From Desulfobulbus sp. (lineage in GTDB: Bacteria > Desulfobacterota > Desulfobulbia > Desulfobulbales > Desulfobulbaceae), in assembly GCA_028684915.1 (NCBI GenBank), contig JAQUEZ010000068.1, forward strand, positions 1-29,369: a stretch of DNA of 29,369 nt, in the 5' to 3' direction. This document shows, one piece after another, positions 7,789 to 14,817 of this stretch. The translations under genes and the position numbers were made by a program. Every line of letters starts with the position of its first letter. Position 1 is the first letter of the stretch. The notes below the pieces were generated by a model. It worked only from the letters and a program-made list of their open reading frames with translations. It did no database searches and was not told the DNA's origin.

Positions 7789-8076
7789 TCAGTTCTTTCG
7801 ATTTGCATTTATCGATTCTCGAAGCTCCTTGCCAACTTTAAAGAACGGTAATTTTTTTGGTTTTACCAAAATCGAAGCGCCAGTCTTGGGATTTCTTCCG
7901 GTATACGTTTCATAATCCTTCACTGTGAAGCTTCCGAAACCGCGCAGTTCGATATTTTCGCCTCTCACCAGCGTCTCGATCATTGTATCCAGAATCGTGT
8001 TCACAATGGATGCAGCTGTTTTGATAGGTAAACCTTGATTTTGAGCGAGTGCTTCTATCAATTCTGACTTGTTCAT
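7789..8076 (-). CDS. HU/IHF-family DNA-bending protein
   Basis: The 95-residue product covers the full HU/IHF fold. It starts M-N-K-S-E-L-I-E-A-L-A, and the central G-F-G-S-F-T-V and R-N-P-K-T-G motifs (residues about 46-66) place the minor-groove-binding arm and the bend-inducing proline. The ending F-F-K-V-G-K-E-L-R-E is closest in style to the IHF beta side of the family. Such proteins bend DNA as dimers and assist replication initiation, recombination and transcription. The gene lies in the accessory part of the window, while a different, IHF-alpha-like paralogue lies downstream of dnaB. The neighbouring replicon and res site are processes that often need such a protein; a link is inference. 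Confidence 0.9.
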   Translation of the reverse strand: MNKSELIEALAQNQGLPIKTAASIVNTILDTMIETLVRGENIELRGFGSFTVKDYETYTGRNPKTGASILVKPKKLPFFKVGKELRESINANRKN

Positions 8077-8153
8077 TAGGTATCTCGAAGGTTTTGATAA
8101 CTCTAAATATTCAGTGCTTATTTGCCATCACTTCCATCGAACACGTTCATTGT

Positions 8154-8525
8154 CTATTCTTCTCGTAACCACTCAAGCGCTGCTTCCATGTCGTTGATAA
8201 ATATACGAACCTGTTGGCCAACATTGATGGAGACCGTCTCAAGGAAATTGAAGTCCTCTGATGACCCAGATAAGAGAAACGCTCTCCGACAGGAAATTGG
8301 AACTCCTTGTGTGTCAACAATTCTTGGCATATTGTAGATGTCGAATGTTGAGGATGTAATATGAGCTCCTCGGAGGTCATTGAGCAGCTTGCGGCACCCT
8401 GAGCGGTTGACAAGTTCAGCAAACTCCGTGGCCATTGCTTTCACAGCATGGGGATCTATTTCGCCTTCAACCTTTCCGACAATAAGGTCTTGTTCTTGAT
8501 CGTATGAAAGTTTGTATTTCATCAT
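8154..8525 (-). CDS. SpoIIAA/STAS-like small protein
   Basis: The product is about 123 residues from the chosen ATG. The pattern is a beta-strand pair (Y-K-L-S-Y-D-Q-E-Q-D-L-I-V-G-K-V-E-G-E-I), an amphipathic helix, then K-L-L-N-D-L-R-G-A and a C-terminal helix ending in E-W-L. This resembles the SpoIIAA-like (STAS-fold) family of uncharacterised bacterial proteins. I chose ATG 8525-8523, which directly follows AGAAGG; a second ATG is the next codon, and a GTG nine codons upstream (8552) is possible. The serine phosphorylated in SpoIIAA anti-anti-sigma factors is not clearly present, so function is open. The IS4-type element has inserted 46 bases upstream of this start and probably separated it from its original promoter region. 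Confidence 0.6.
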   Translation of the reverse strand: MMKYKLSYDQEQDLIVGKVEGEIDPHAVKAMATEFAELVNRSGCRKLLNDLRGAHITSSTFDIYNMPRIVDTQGVPISCRRAFLLSGSSEDFNFLETVSINVGQQVRIFINDMEAALEWLREE

Positions 8526-8561
8526 CCTTCTAACTATTCTTTTCAATGCCACCTTATCCCG

Positions 8562-8571
8562 ATAGGCGTTT
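8562..8571. repeat. Target-site duplication, left
   Basis: ATAGGCGTTT directly precedes the left inverted repeat and is repeated exactly at 10072-10081 after the right one, which marks a 10-bp target duplication made on insertion. Confidence 0.85.
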
Positions 8572-10071
8572 CAATGCCGTTGACTTAAGGCTTGTCCGGT
8601 TGCGGAATCTGTCAACCGTTTGAAATTACTGTTTATTTATTTCTATTACAGTGTTACTATTGGTGCAGGTGCCTAATATCACAATGAAAAATTAAAAAAG
8701 GAGATTTTTGGCAATGAAGTTGCAGTGAAAATTGCGTACCAACTAGCTGTGATGACAGTAAAAATGAAGCAAATTATTCACTGGAATTCATTTCTCGATT
8801 TCTTCCTCAAAGCAGGCAGGATGTCGATGCCTCCTTCAACGGCGAGGATTTCACTAGAAACCGCAAACTACCTCTGACCATTACGCTCGCCCTGATAATC
8901 AATATGGTCAGGCCCGGCAAACGTTTCGGTTACCAGGAGGTGATCAACCGCTTTTTCAGCGACACCAGCCTGGCGCATGAGAAGGGCCTCACCCCACCGG
9001 ACAAGGCTGCCTTTTTGCGAGCACGAAAAAAAGTGCCCTTCGATGTTTTCAGTGGTCTCTTCAAGAAAGCTGTGGAAAAAGCAACCAGCCTCGCTTCAAG
9101 TTACGCAGGCGCGAAATGGAAAGGATTTCGCCTCGTAGCCATCGATGGCACAAAAAAGAATCTACCTCAGAGTAAGGAGTTAGCTCAAGAATTCGGCGTT
9201 CCCCATGGCGCCCATTATCCACAGCTCCTCTCCTGTGCGCTTTTCGATGTCTTGCTCAAGATCCCCCTCAATCTGATGTGGGGTGCGCATGACGTGAGCG
9301 AGAGGACCATGGCTCTGGAATTGATCAAAAATCTCGGTCCTGGTGACCTGCTCCTACTTGACCGGGGATACCCCGGCTTCGAACTCTTTGAAAAATTACT
9401 GAGTCAGGGTGCCGACTTTCTCGTACGCCTGCCAGACAACGGTTTATTCAAGCCAGTCGCCGAGTTTCTTGCACAGGGACATCGGGATGGCAAGGTAACC
9501 CTGCACCCTCCTCAAGAATTGGTCCGGCAGCGGTTGAAGAACGGTGAGCCGGCACCGGTGCCAATCCGGTTGCGAGTGGTCAGAATGAGAACCAAGGGAA
9601 GCAAGACAGCCCTGTTCATCACCACTTTGACGGACAAAACCGCCTGCCCTGTAAGCACGCTGCGTGAACTTTACCATCTTCGCTGGGAGGAGGAAGAGTT
9701 TTACAAACTTATCAAAGAACTCCTGGAGGCCGAGAACTTTCGTGGCAAAAGCCGCCAGTTCATTGACCAGGAAGTCATGGCCATTTATCTCTACTGCCTC
9801 TTGGTTCGCATCATGATGATGGAGGCGGCAGTGAAGCACGATATTCCCCTCAGCAGGATATGCCAGCAGGCGGCATTTCTGGCAGTAACGCGGTTCATGG
9901 ACAAATTGTTGCTCTGTCAAACGCTCGAAGACTGCCAGCACTGGCTGGAGCTCTGCCTTGCTGAGATCAGCTGGCAGCGATACAAAAAACGAACGGGTCG
10001 CTCATTTCCCCGGATTTCCAAGCGGAGTTATGGGAAATGGGGACGCCGCTCGGCTTAAGTCAACGGCATTG
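8572..10071 (+). mobile_element. Complete IS4-family insertion sequence, 1500 bp
   Basis: The element is bounded by perfect 18-bp inverted repeats, CAATGCCGTTGACTTAAG at 8572-8589 and its complement at 10054-10071. It is flanked by a 10-bp direct duplication (ATAGGCGTTT). A single transposase gene fills most of it. The duplication size and the Y-x2-R-x3-E-x6-K signature in the transposase both fit the IS4 family. The insertion lies between the SpoIIAA-like gene and ybaK. Intact ends and an exact target duplication point to a recent event, although the transposase frame appears damaged at its 5' end. Confidence 0.93.
8904..10058 (+). CDS. IS4-family DDE transposase (5' part probably frameshifted)
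   Basis: The open frame from ATG 8904 encodes 384 residues. It carries the DDE motifs A-I-D-G-T-K-K-N (about residues 73-80) and L-L-L-D-R-G-Y-P, and the IS4 signature Y-H-L-R-W-E-E-E near residues 255-270, with Glu and Lys at the expected spacing. In the same frame, upstream of this ATG, is D-F-T-R-N-R-K-L-P-L, a block usually found inside IS4 N-termini, but no ATG, GTG or TTG start precedes it. The expected beginning (M-K-Q-I-I-H-W-N-S-F-L-D-F-F, from ATG 8764 or 8752) is in a different frame. A one-base indel near 8810-8820 would join them. The protein from 8904 would lack about 45 N-terminal residues and may be inactive. Confidence 0.85.
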   Translation: MVRPGKRFGYQEVINRFFSDTSLAHEKGLTPPDKAAFLRARKKVPFDVFSGLFKKAVEKATSLASSYAGAKWKGFRLVAIDGTKKNLPQSKELAQEFGVPHGAHYPQLLSCALFDVLLKIPLNLMWGAHDVSERTMALELIKNLGPGDLLLLDRGYPGFELFEKLLSQGADFLVRLPDNGLFKPVAEFLAQGHRDGKVTLHPPQELVRQRLKNGEPAPVPIRLRVVRMRTKGSKTALFITTLTDKTACPVSTLRELYHLRWEEEEFYKLIKELLEAENFRGKSRQFIDQEVMAIYLYCLLVRIMMMEAAVKHDIPLSRICQQAAFLAVTRFMDKLLLCQTLEDCQHWLELCLAEISWQRYKKRTGRSFPRISKRSYGKWGRRSA

Positions 10072-10081
10072 ATAGGCGTTT
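10072..10081. repeat. Target-site duplication, right
   Basis: ATAGGCGTTT directly follows the right inverted repeat of the IS4-type element and matches 8562-8571. Confidence 0.85.
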
Positions 10082-10095
10082 TGTCCAGACTGGCC

Positions 10096-10563
10096 CTATT
10101 TGCTTATATCCGCAAAAATCCCTTTGGTCAGAGAACACAAATCAGCGGGAGCCAGCTCAATCTCCAGACCACGACGACCTCCGCTGACAAAAATCGTATC
10201 AAATACTGTTGCCGAGGTGTCGATCACCGTTTCCAATTTCTTCTTTTGTCCCAATGGGCTGATGCCACCAAGCACATATCCGGTCACCTTTTCTGCATCA
10301 TTAGCTTGGGCCATGACAGCTTTCTTGGCTCCGAGAGCTCGTGCCAACAATTTCAGATCTAATTGATACGAAACAGGCACTATGCCGACGATAAATTGCC
10401 GATCATCGATTTTTACTACCAGGGTTTTGAATACCCTTGCTGGGTCAAGCTGAAGTTTCTCCGCTGCTTCTTCGCCATAAGATTCCGCACTGTTATCGTG
10501 TTCATATTCATGTACCCGATGCGGGACCTTGGCTTTGGAAACAGTGGTTATCGCTGGGGTCAT
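10096..10563 (-). CDS. ybaK: YbaK-type Cys-tRNA(Pro) deacylase
   Basis: The 155-residue product matches YbaK/EbsC throughout its length. This cytoplasmic editing enzyme hydrolyses cysteine wrongly attached to tRNA(Pro). The block R-V-F-K-T-L-V-V-K places the family's essential lysine at about K46. G-Y-V-L-G-G-I-S-P-L-G-Q-K-K near residues 94-107, and I-F-V-S-G-G-R-R-G-L-E near 124-134, are the other conserved loops. The length is normal for YbaK. It lies 64 bases downstream of the acetyltransferase gene on the same strand and could share its transcript. The IS4-type element ends just beyond its stop codon. Confidence 0.93.
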   Translation of the reverse strand: MTPAITTVSKAKVPHRVHEYEHDNSAESYGEEAAEKLQLDPARVFKTLVVKIDDRQFIVGIVPVSYQLDLKLLARALGAKKAVMAQANDAEKVTGYVLGGISPLGQKKKLETVIDTSATVFDTIFVSGGRRGLEIELAPADLCSLTKGIFADISK

Positions 10564-10627
10564 GACCTATGAATGAAGCGAGAGGCGTTGGAGCAAAAAA
10601 CGTGGATTAACATCTCCCCTCTTATGC

Positions 10628-11146
10628 CTATTTGGAACCATCGGCCCCAAACGCCGAATGAAAGCAAACAGTCCCATGGGGCATGGATGCACCAAAACTT
10701 AAGACGAAAAAGACCTCCGGTGGGATCCCTTCCAGCACAAGCGTATCGGTGTTTTTAAAACCAAACTTTTCATAGTATTCAGGATGTCCTACCAAGCAGC
10801 AACCTGAGGCGTTGAGCTGTTTCAATCGCTCCAGGCCGGCGGTTATCAAGGCAGAGCCTATTCCTTGGCGCTGATACTCTGGGAGCACAGATACAGGACC
10901 AATGGCGTACCAATTTGGAGTATCACCAGATACGGTCACCGGAGAAAAGGCTATATGGCCGACTACCTGACCATCCAGCTCGGCGACGAGCGAGATGATC
11001 AGCGCCTTGGCATTGCGCAAGGCCTCAATGATGAATTGTTCGGTGTGGTTGGAGATCGCTAAAGTTCTGAAGGCCGCGATGGTCACTTCGGCTATGACCG
11101 CAGCATCTGCAGCGGTTTCGTCACGAAGGACAAGGTGTGGGAGCAT
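10628..11146 (-). CDS. GNAT-family N-acetyltransferase (YhbS-like)
   Basis: The 172-residue product is a single GNAT domain. The acetyl-CoA-binding motif A is clear, V-L-P-E-Y-Q-R-Q-G-I-G-S-A-L-I near residues 88-102, after the strand I-G-P-V-S. The Y-Y-E-K-F-G-F motif near residues 124-130 and the order of blocks match the YhbS-like group of predicted acetyltransferases. The substrate is unknown. The ATG is preceded by AGAGGT at good spacing. It lies between the secreted nuclease gene and ybaK, all on the minus strand. Confidence 0.88.
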   Translation of the reverse strand: MLPHLVLRDETAADAAVIAEVTIAAFRTLAISNHTEQFIIEALRNAKALIISLVAELDGQVVGHIAFSPVTVSGDTPNWYAIGPVSVLPEYQRQGIGSALITAGLERLKQLNASGCCLVGHPEYYEKFGFKNTDTLVLEGIPPEVFFVLSFGASMPHGTVCFHSAFGADGSK

Positions 11147-11232
11147 GTTCTACCTCTATAGATGAACGAAAAGAGGGTATCTGTGTTAAGCTTTTTTCTA
11201 ACAGTCTCAGCCACTACACCACCGGTATAGCT

Positions 11233-11934
11233 TCAACGACACTGCTTTTCACAGGGCACACCGTCATTGTCCCCATCCATCTTGGCGCCAGGGCAGTTTT
11301 TCAAGAAGAACTTCGCTTCTTCACAAGAATTCATCTGTGAACATCGGGTTCTACCATCACACTTGAACCCCTCACCTGTGCTCCGATGGTCCCCAAGTGC
11401 GGTATCGGGCCTTGAACTGAGGGGAACACCATCTGTCGATTTCTTTGCTGTCGTAGGCTGATACCGCCATTCCCACGGCGGCACAATATTGGATCCCGCC
11501 CATAATCCTTTTTTTTGCTGCCGGGCTCTTTCTTCTAAACCGAGCCAGGCGGAGCAAAATCGTTCTTTGCAGTACTGCCGGTACACCCAGGCAAAGCCAT
11601 TTTGAATGAGCATTTCATTGAGACTCTGACCATCAACACTGACCAGACCGACAGTCCTTCCGTAAAGATCTTTTGCCATGGTCGTCACATCCACATTCCG
11701 ACCGGTGGTTAGGATTTTGGCTATTTCTTTGGCCTTTTGGCCAAATTCTTGGTCTTTTTCTGGGCTATCAACCCCATACAACCTGATTTTCTCTTGGCGT
11801 CCATCGTGAAGGACCGTCAACGTATCTCCATCAGATACAGAAACGACTTGTGCAGGCCAGCAATGGCAGAGGGAGGGGACAAAAAGGAGGATGAGAAGGG
11901 CAAGCCAAGAGTGATATGACGCAGAGCGGTACAT
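11233..11934 (-). CDS. Secreted thermonuclease-like (SNase) protein with Excalibur domain
   Basis: The 233-residue product starts with a hydrophobic signal sequence (about residues 9-25, ending L-C-H-C-W-P-A). An SNase domain follows, with the metal-site and active-site motifs S-D-G-D-T-L-T-V, I-R-L-Y-G-V-D-S-P-E and D-L-Y-G-R-T. The C-terminus (residues about 193-233) is an Excalibur calcium-binding domain ending D-G-D-N-D-G-V-P-C-E. The expected role is a phosphodiesterase that acts on DNA or RNA outside the cytoplasm. It starts 23 bases after the rep stop codon, with a strong GAGAGGAG ribosome-binding site, so the two are probably co-transcribed. Nucleases of this type are common on plasmids. 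Confidence 0.9.
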   Translation of the reverse strand: MYRSASYHSWLALLILLFVPSLCHCWPAQVVSVSDGDTLTVLHDGRQEKIRLYGVDSPEKDQEFGQKAKEIAKILTTGRNVDVTTMAKDLYGRTVGLVSVDGQSLNEMLIQNGFAWVYRQYCKERFCSAWLGLEERARQQKKGLWAGSNIVPPWEWRYQPTTAKKSTDGVPLSSRPDTALGDHRSTGEGFKCDGRTRCSQMNSCEEAKFFLKNCPGAKMDGDNDGVPCEKQCR

Positions 11935-11957
11935 GCAAATCTCCTCTCAAGAAACGA

Positions 11958-13082
11958 TTAGACCCCGAACACGTCAATCTTTATCGTCTTGAGGCAAATA
12001 CGGCATTTTTCTTCAGATGGAGTTTCTCCGTTGCTTCGGATCGGGCATTGCTGTTTCAGTTGGTTCTTGTGATGGACCCAGCACTCCAAGGCAGCTTTAT
12101 GTTCAGGCTCGGTGGTCACCTCTTCATCAGGAGACGAAGAGACAGGTGATGAAAATTCAAATAGACTTTTCTGGCGCAGTTCACCCTGGATAGAACCAAT
12201 GACATATTTGGGAATATTCGCACCACGCAGTTTGGCTCGCTCTACCATACCTGGCAATCGTGCCAATATTCTATCAGCGACACCTTGTCGGTTAATTTTC
12301 AAGGCGTATTCTGCTGCTGTTTTTGCATTTATGCCTATATCAAGTAAATGTCGTTGCAACTCTCTTTCTGGTGTTTCAACTTCAATAACAGAATCATCTG
12401 AGCTAGTCGTTTCTATATTGAAAACTATACCAACAACCTGACGTCCTGATTTTTCTTTATGATATTCAATTGTCAAATCTGAAAATTGATTGATATCATC
12501 AACGGAAGGTTTAATGACATCTCTGTTCAAAATACTCCAACTTGAGTATTTTCCGGTGATTCCAAGCCTCGCTCGTAGTTCTTCAAGTTCTACGTTCCAT
12601 GATTTCTTTCGACGCCATTGCGCTAAATTTTCGTATAACTTCCATGTAGTAGCAGATTTAAACTGGTAGACATCCGCTAAACGATATTGGGTAAAATTGT
12701 TTTTCAGACCCAATAAAAATGGGCGCATTCTTTCAGCTACGAAAAAGGATATTTCTCCTTTTTTATTTCTATAGGTGAACCCTTCAAACCAATTGAGAAA
12801 TGTGCAATCACCATTTTCTTCGGTATATTCGAATGGTTTTTTGTTGATATTCAGCAGTGCCCGTCTGACCACGGCATAAGAGCTTTTCTCGTCCATGGAC
12901 GGGAAAATGGTGGTGAGATCGTTGACCCTGGCGGTGATTTCAGGGTTTTCGGGTTGCCGGCTATCAAGGTGGGCAAGACAGAAGGCTATCAGACGAAGCT
13001 CTGAGAGTTCGAATTTTGCCAACTCACCGACCAAATTGTTATTTTTGGCAACGACGGCATTATGGTCAACTTTATTCGCCAT
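11958..13082 (-). CDS. rep: Rep_3-type plasmid replication initiator
   Basis: The 374-residue product matches the Rep_3 (RepB/initiator) superfamily, which binds iterons and opens the plasmid origin. The N-terminal winged-helix region is recognisable from L-S-E-L-R-L-I-A-F-C-L-A-H-L and F-F-V-A-E-R-M-R-P-F-L-L-G-L. The second winged helix is recognisable from S-A-T-T-W-K-L-Y-E-N-L-A-Q-W-R. The C-terminal 130 residues are more variable and end in a stretch with Cys and His residues (L-E-C-W-V-H-H and E-K-C-R-I-C). The iteron array begins 75 bases upstream of the start codon, the classic arrangement for an autoregulated Rep. No strong Shine-Dalgarno is seen before ATG 13082. The secreted nuclease gene follows at once. 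Confidence 0.9.
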   Translation of the reverse strand: MANKVDHNAVVAKNNNLVGELAKFELSELRLIAFCLAHLDSRQPENPEITARVNDLTTIFPSMDEKSSYAVVRRALLNINKKPFEYTEENGDCTFLNWFEGFTYRNKKGEISFFVAERMRPFLLGLKNNFTQYRLADVYQFKSATTWKLYENLAQWRRKKSWNVELEELRARLGITGKYSSWSILNRDVIKPSVDDINQFSDLTIEYHKEKSGRQVVGIVFNIETTSSDDSVIEVETPERELQRHLLDIGINAKTAAEYALKINRQGVADRILARLPGMVERAKLRGANIPKYVIGSIQGELRQKSLFEFSSPVSSSPDEEVTTEPEHKAALECWVHHKNQLKQQCPIRSNGETPSEEKCRICLKTIKIDVFGV

Positions 13083-13156
13083 GCCAACACGCTACAGTGA
13101 TATCGACAGCTCGTCAATATCATAGTTTGTAAAGGCGCATAATTCCGTTTTTGTCA

Positions 13157-13903
13157 CCGGAAATCTTCTCATAGTTGCTGCGCTCACCATCGGTTTTGGA
13201 GTACGCAACAAGCAGATCCATCCCTTCCCCACGAGACGTTTCCCTCCAAAGCCAGGTGAAAAATCCAGACCGGAAATCCTCTCACGTTTTGCCAGCACTT
13301 CTAATTCGACCGGAAATTCTCTCACTTTTCAAAACCGGGCCTATATACACCGGATTTTTTCTCATAGTTCAGGTCGGTTAACAATTATTGCTTGTTCAAC
13401 TTGAGTGCTGAATCTCACCGAGTTGGCCGAATACACCGGAAATCTTCTCACTTTTCGCTCAATCCGTCGCCATCCCTCCTATTACAACCGGAAATCCTCT
13501 CATATATACCTCTGAAATGACGCAGGGGGACGCCGGAAATCTTCTCATAAATAGGGATCCATACAGACACCCTTGGGCCGGAAATCTTCTCATAGTTCGC
13601 GATTCACCTGCGAGTGACTCGCTGAAGACGAATTGTTTATTTAACTAATAATAGGTTGAAAATAGAGCCCATAATAAGCGAAAAACCCTATGGTTTATGG
13701 TTGGAAAATTTTCCCTGAAAACAGATCACTTTTCACCGGAAATCCTCTCATACAAGGGATGCCAACAAAACAGAAGGCGCCGGAAATCTTCTCATAATTC
13801 ATAGTGGAACCAAGTTGAAGCCGGAAAAGATCTCATATACGACCGGATAAGTATTCATAGTTCACCGGAAACTCTATCACATATCACCGGAAATCTTCTC
13901 ACT
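13157..13903. repeat. Iteron array: predicted replication origin (14 copies)
   Basis: A 17-bp unit with consensus CCGGAAATCTTCTCATA occurs 14 times in one orientation. Starts are at 13157, 13270, 13310, 13350, 13436, 13488, 13533, 13578, 13736, 13780, 13821, 13843, 13865 and 13887. Copies ending CATA and copies ending CACT/CACG both occur. Those at 13350, 13821, 13843 and 13865 are the most diverged. Spacing tightens to exactly 22 bp for the last four. The array lies upstream of the Rep_3 initiator gene, so these are predicted Rep-binding iterons and the region is the likely origin. Confidence 0.92.
13631..13735. other. AT-rich gap within the iteron array, possible unwinding region
   Basis: Between iterons 8 and 9 there are 141 bases without an iteron. 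Most of this stretch is A/T (for example TTGTTTATTTAACTAATAAT). An easily melted segment next to iterons is expected of Rep-driven origins. No perfect DnaA box was found in it. Another AT-rich segment lies at about 13904-14090, after the last iteron, and is an equally good candidate. Confidence 0.4.
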
Positions 13904-14043
13904 CTAAACAACGTAACAGTTTGATTTATAGATAAAAAATGGCAAAGAAAAAGCATATAAAGTATAAAATATATAAAAAGTAACTACCAGTTCGATAAAA
14001 TCGTGATGTTTAGGGTGAAAAAATGTATATTTTTTTGAAAAGC

Positions 14044-14070
14044 GTTGTTGTTGTATTATGAATAACAACA
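14044..14070 (+). promoter_or_regulatory. Inverted repeat upstream of the second MucR-like gene
   Basis: TGTTGTT (14046-14052) and AACAACA (14064-14070) form 7-bp arms around an A/T centre that contains TATTATGAAT. A -35-like TTGAAA (14035-14040) lies 16 bases before a weak -10 (TATGAA, 14057-14062). The arms would therefore cover the -10 region, as an operator for autoregulation would. The promoter match is modest. Confidence 0.35.
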
Positions 14071-14094
14071 TTAAATAAAAATTAAGGAGGATAC

Positions 14095-14523
14095 ATGGCA
14101 AAAACACTTGTAGAAATGACAGCGGAAATCATTCAGTCACAAATAAGCACAAAACAGATGACAACCGATGAGATAAAAGCCGCCCTGAATGAGACATTCC
14201 AAACTTTGCGTTCATTGCAAGATTCTGAAATATGTCAGTGTGAAGTTGAGGTTGAAAAAACAGCTCCTGAGTTAGATCCGAAAAAATCGATTCAAAGAAA
14301 CAAAATCGTTTGTTTGGAATGTGGTCAAGAATTCAAAATGCTGTCACCGAAACATCTCAAGTCACATAGTCTCACTTCCAGAGAATATCGTAAGAAATAT
14401 GGATTCTCGGCACGACAGCCCCTTTGTGCAAAAGCACTGTCTGAAAAAAGATCTCTATCAGGAAAAGAGCGAGGCCTTCCGGACAATCTCCGTAAAGCCA
14501 TTGAAGCGCGGACAAAAAAATAA
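14095..14523 (+). CDS. MucR/Ros-family regulator, second copy
   Basis: The 142-residue product is a close paralogue of the minus-strand gene at 147-596. It shares the N-terminal block, the C-L-E-C...H-L-K-S-H finger (residues about 75-95), E-Y-R-K-K-Y-G-F and the tail S-G-K-E-R-G-L-P. It ends earlier, at A-R-T-K-K. The gene has a very strong ribosome-binding site (AAGGAGG) and its own terminator. It lies between the iterons and the winged-helix gene and is transcribed away from rep. It is more AT-rich than the other copy, so the two have probably had different histories. Regulation of plasmid genes is plausible but unproven. Confidence 0.88.
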   Translation: MAKTLVEMTAEIIQSQISTKQMTTDEIKAALNETFQTLRSLQDSEICQCEVEVEKTAPELDPKKSIQRNKIVCLECGQEFKMLSPKHLKSHSLTSREYRKKYGFSARQPLCAKALSEKRSLSGKERGLPDNLRKAIEARTKK

Positions 14524-14535
14524 CAAATCTTCTTC

Positions 14536-14572
14536 AAATCCGGTTCATTAGAAATGATGGACCGGATTTTCT
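14536..14572 (+). terminator. Rho-independent terminator after the second MucR-like gene
   Basis: The arms AAATCCGGT (14536-14544) and ACCGGATTT (14561-14569) form a 9-bp stem, with further pairing (TCAT/ATGA) inside the loop. The stem is followed by a short T-run and lies 13 bases after the stop codon. Confidence 0.75.
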
Positions 14573-14817
14573 CTTACCACTCCCTGCAAAATCAACGATG
14601 CTTTCTTGCTTCGGTTATATATTTCTCGAATCAGCCCACAAAAAAACAAATAAAACAACCTTGCACGAACAGCCTTAAAATCTTTTCCCGATACTTACAG
14701 CTTGCGCTTTTTGGGGCAAGAACATGCTTGGATGGCGTATGTAACGCCTTGTCGCTGGGCAAACCCCACGCGCGTCCCAGGGTATGCCGTGTCACTGACG
14801 GACATGCCCTACCCGCC

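Noticed and set aside
13092..13325. A 77-codon minus-strand ORF within the start of the iteron array
   Set aside because: Its codons are largely the iterons read in reverse (M-R-E-F-P-V and M-R-R-F-P-V arise from the repeat), and it has no support as a protein.
13157..13903. The repeat series as a CRISPR array
   Set aside because: Units are only 17 bp, spacers vary from a few bases to over 100, and no cas genes are present. The neighbouring Rep gene explains them as iterons.
14700..14817. GC-rich structured segment as a possible oriT
   Set aside because: There are short dyads (for example GGCGT...ACGCC at 14734-14748), but no relaxase gene and no recognisable nic site.
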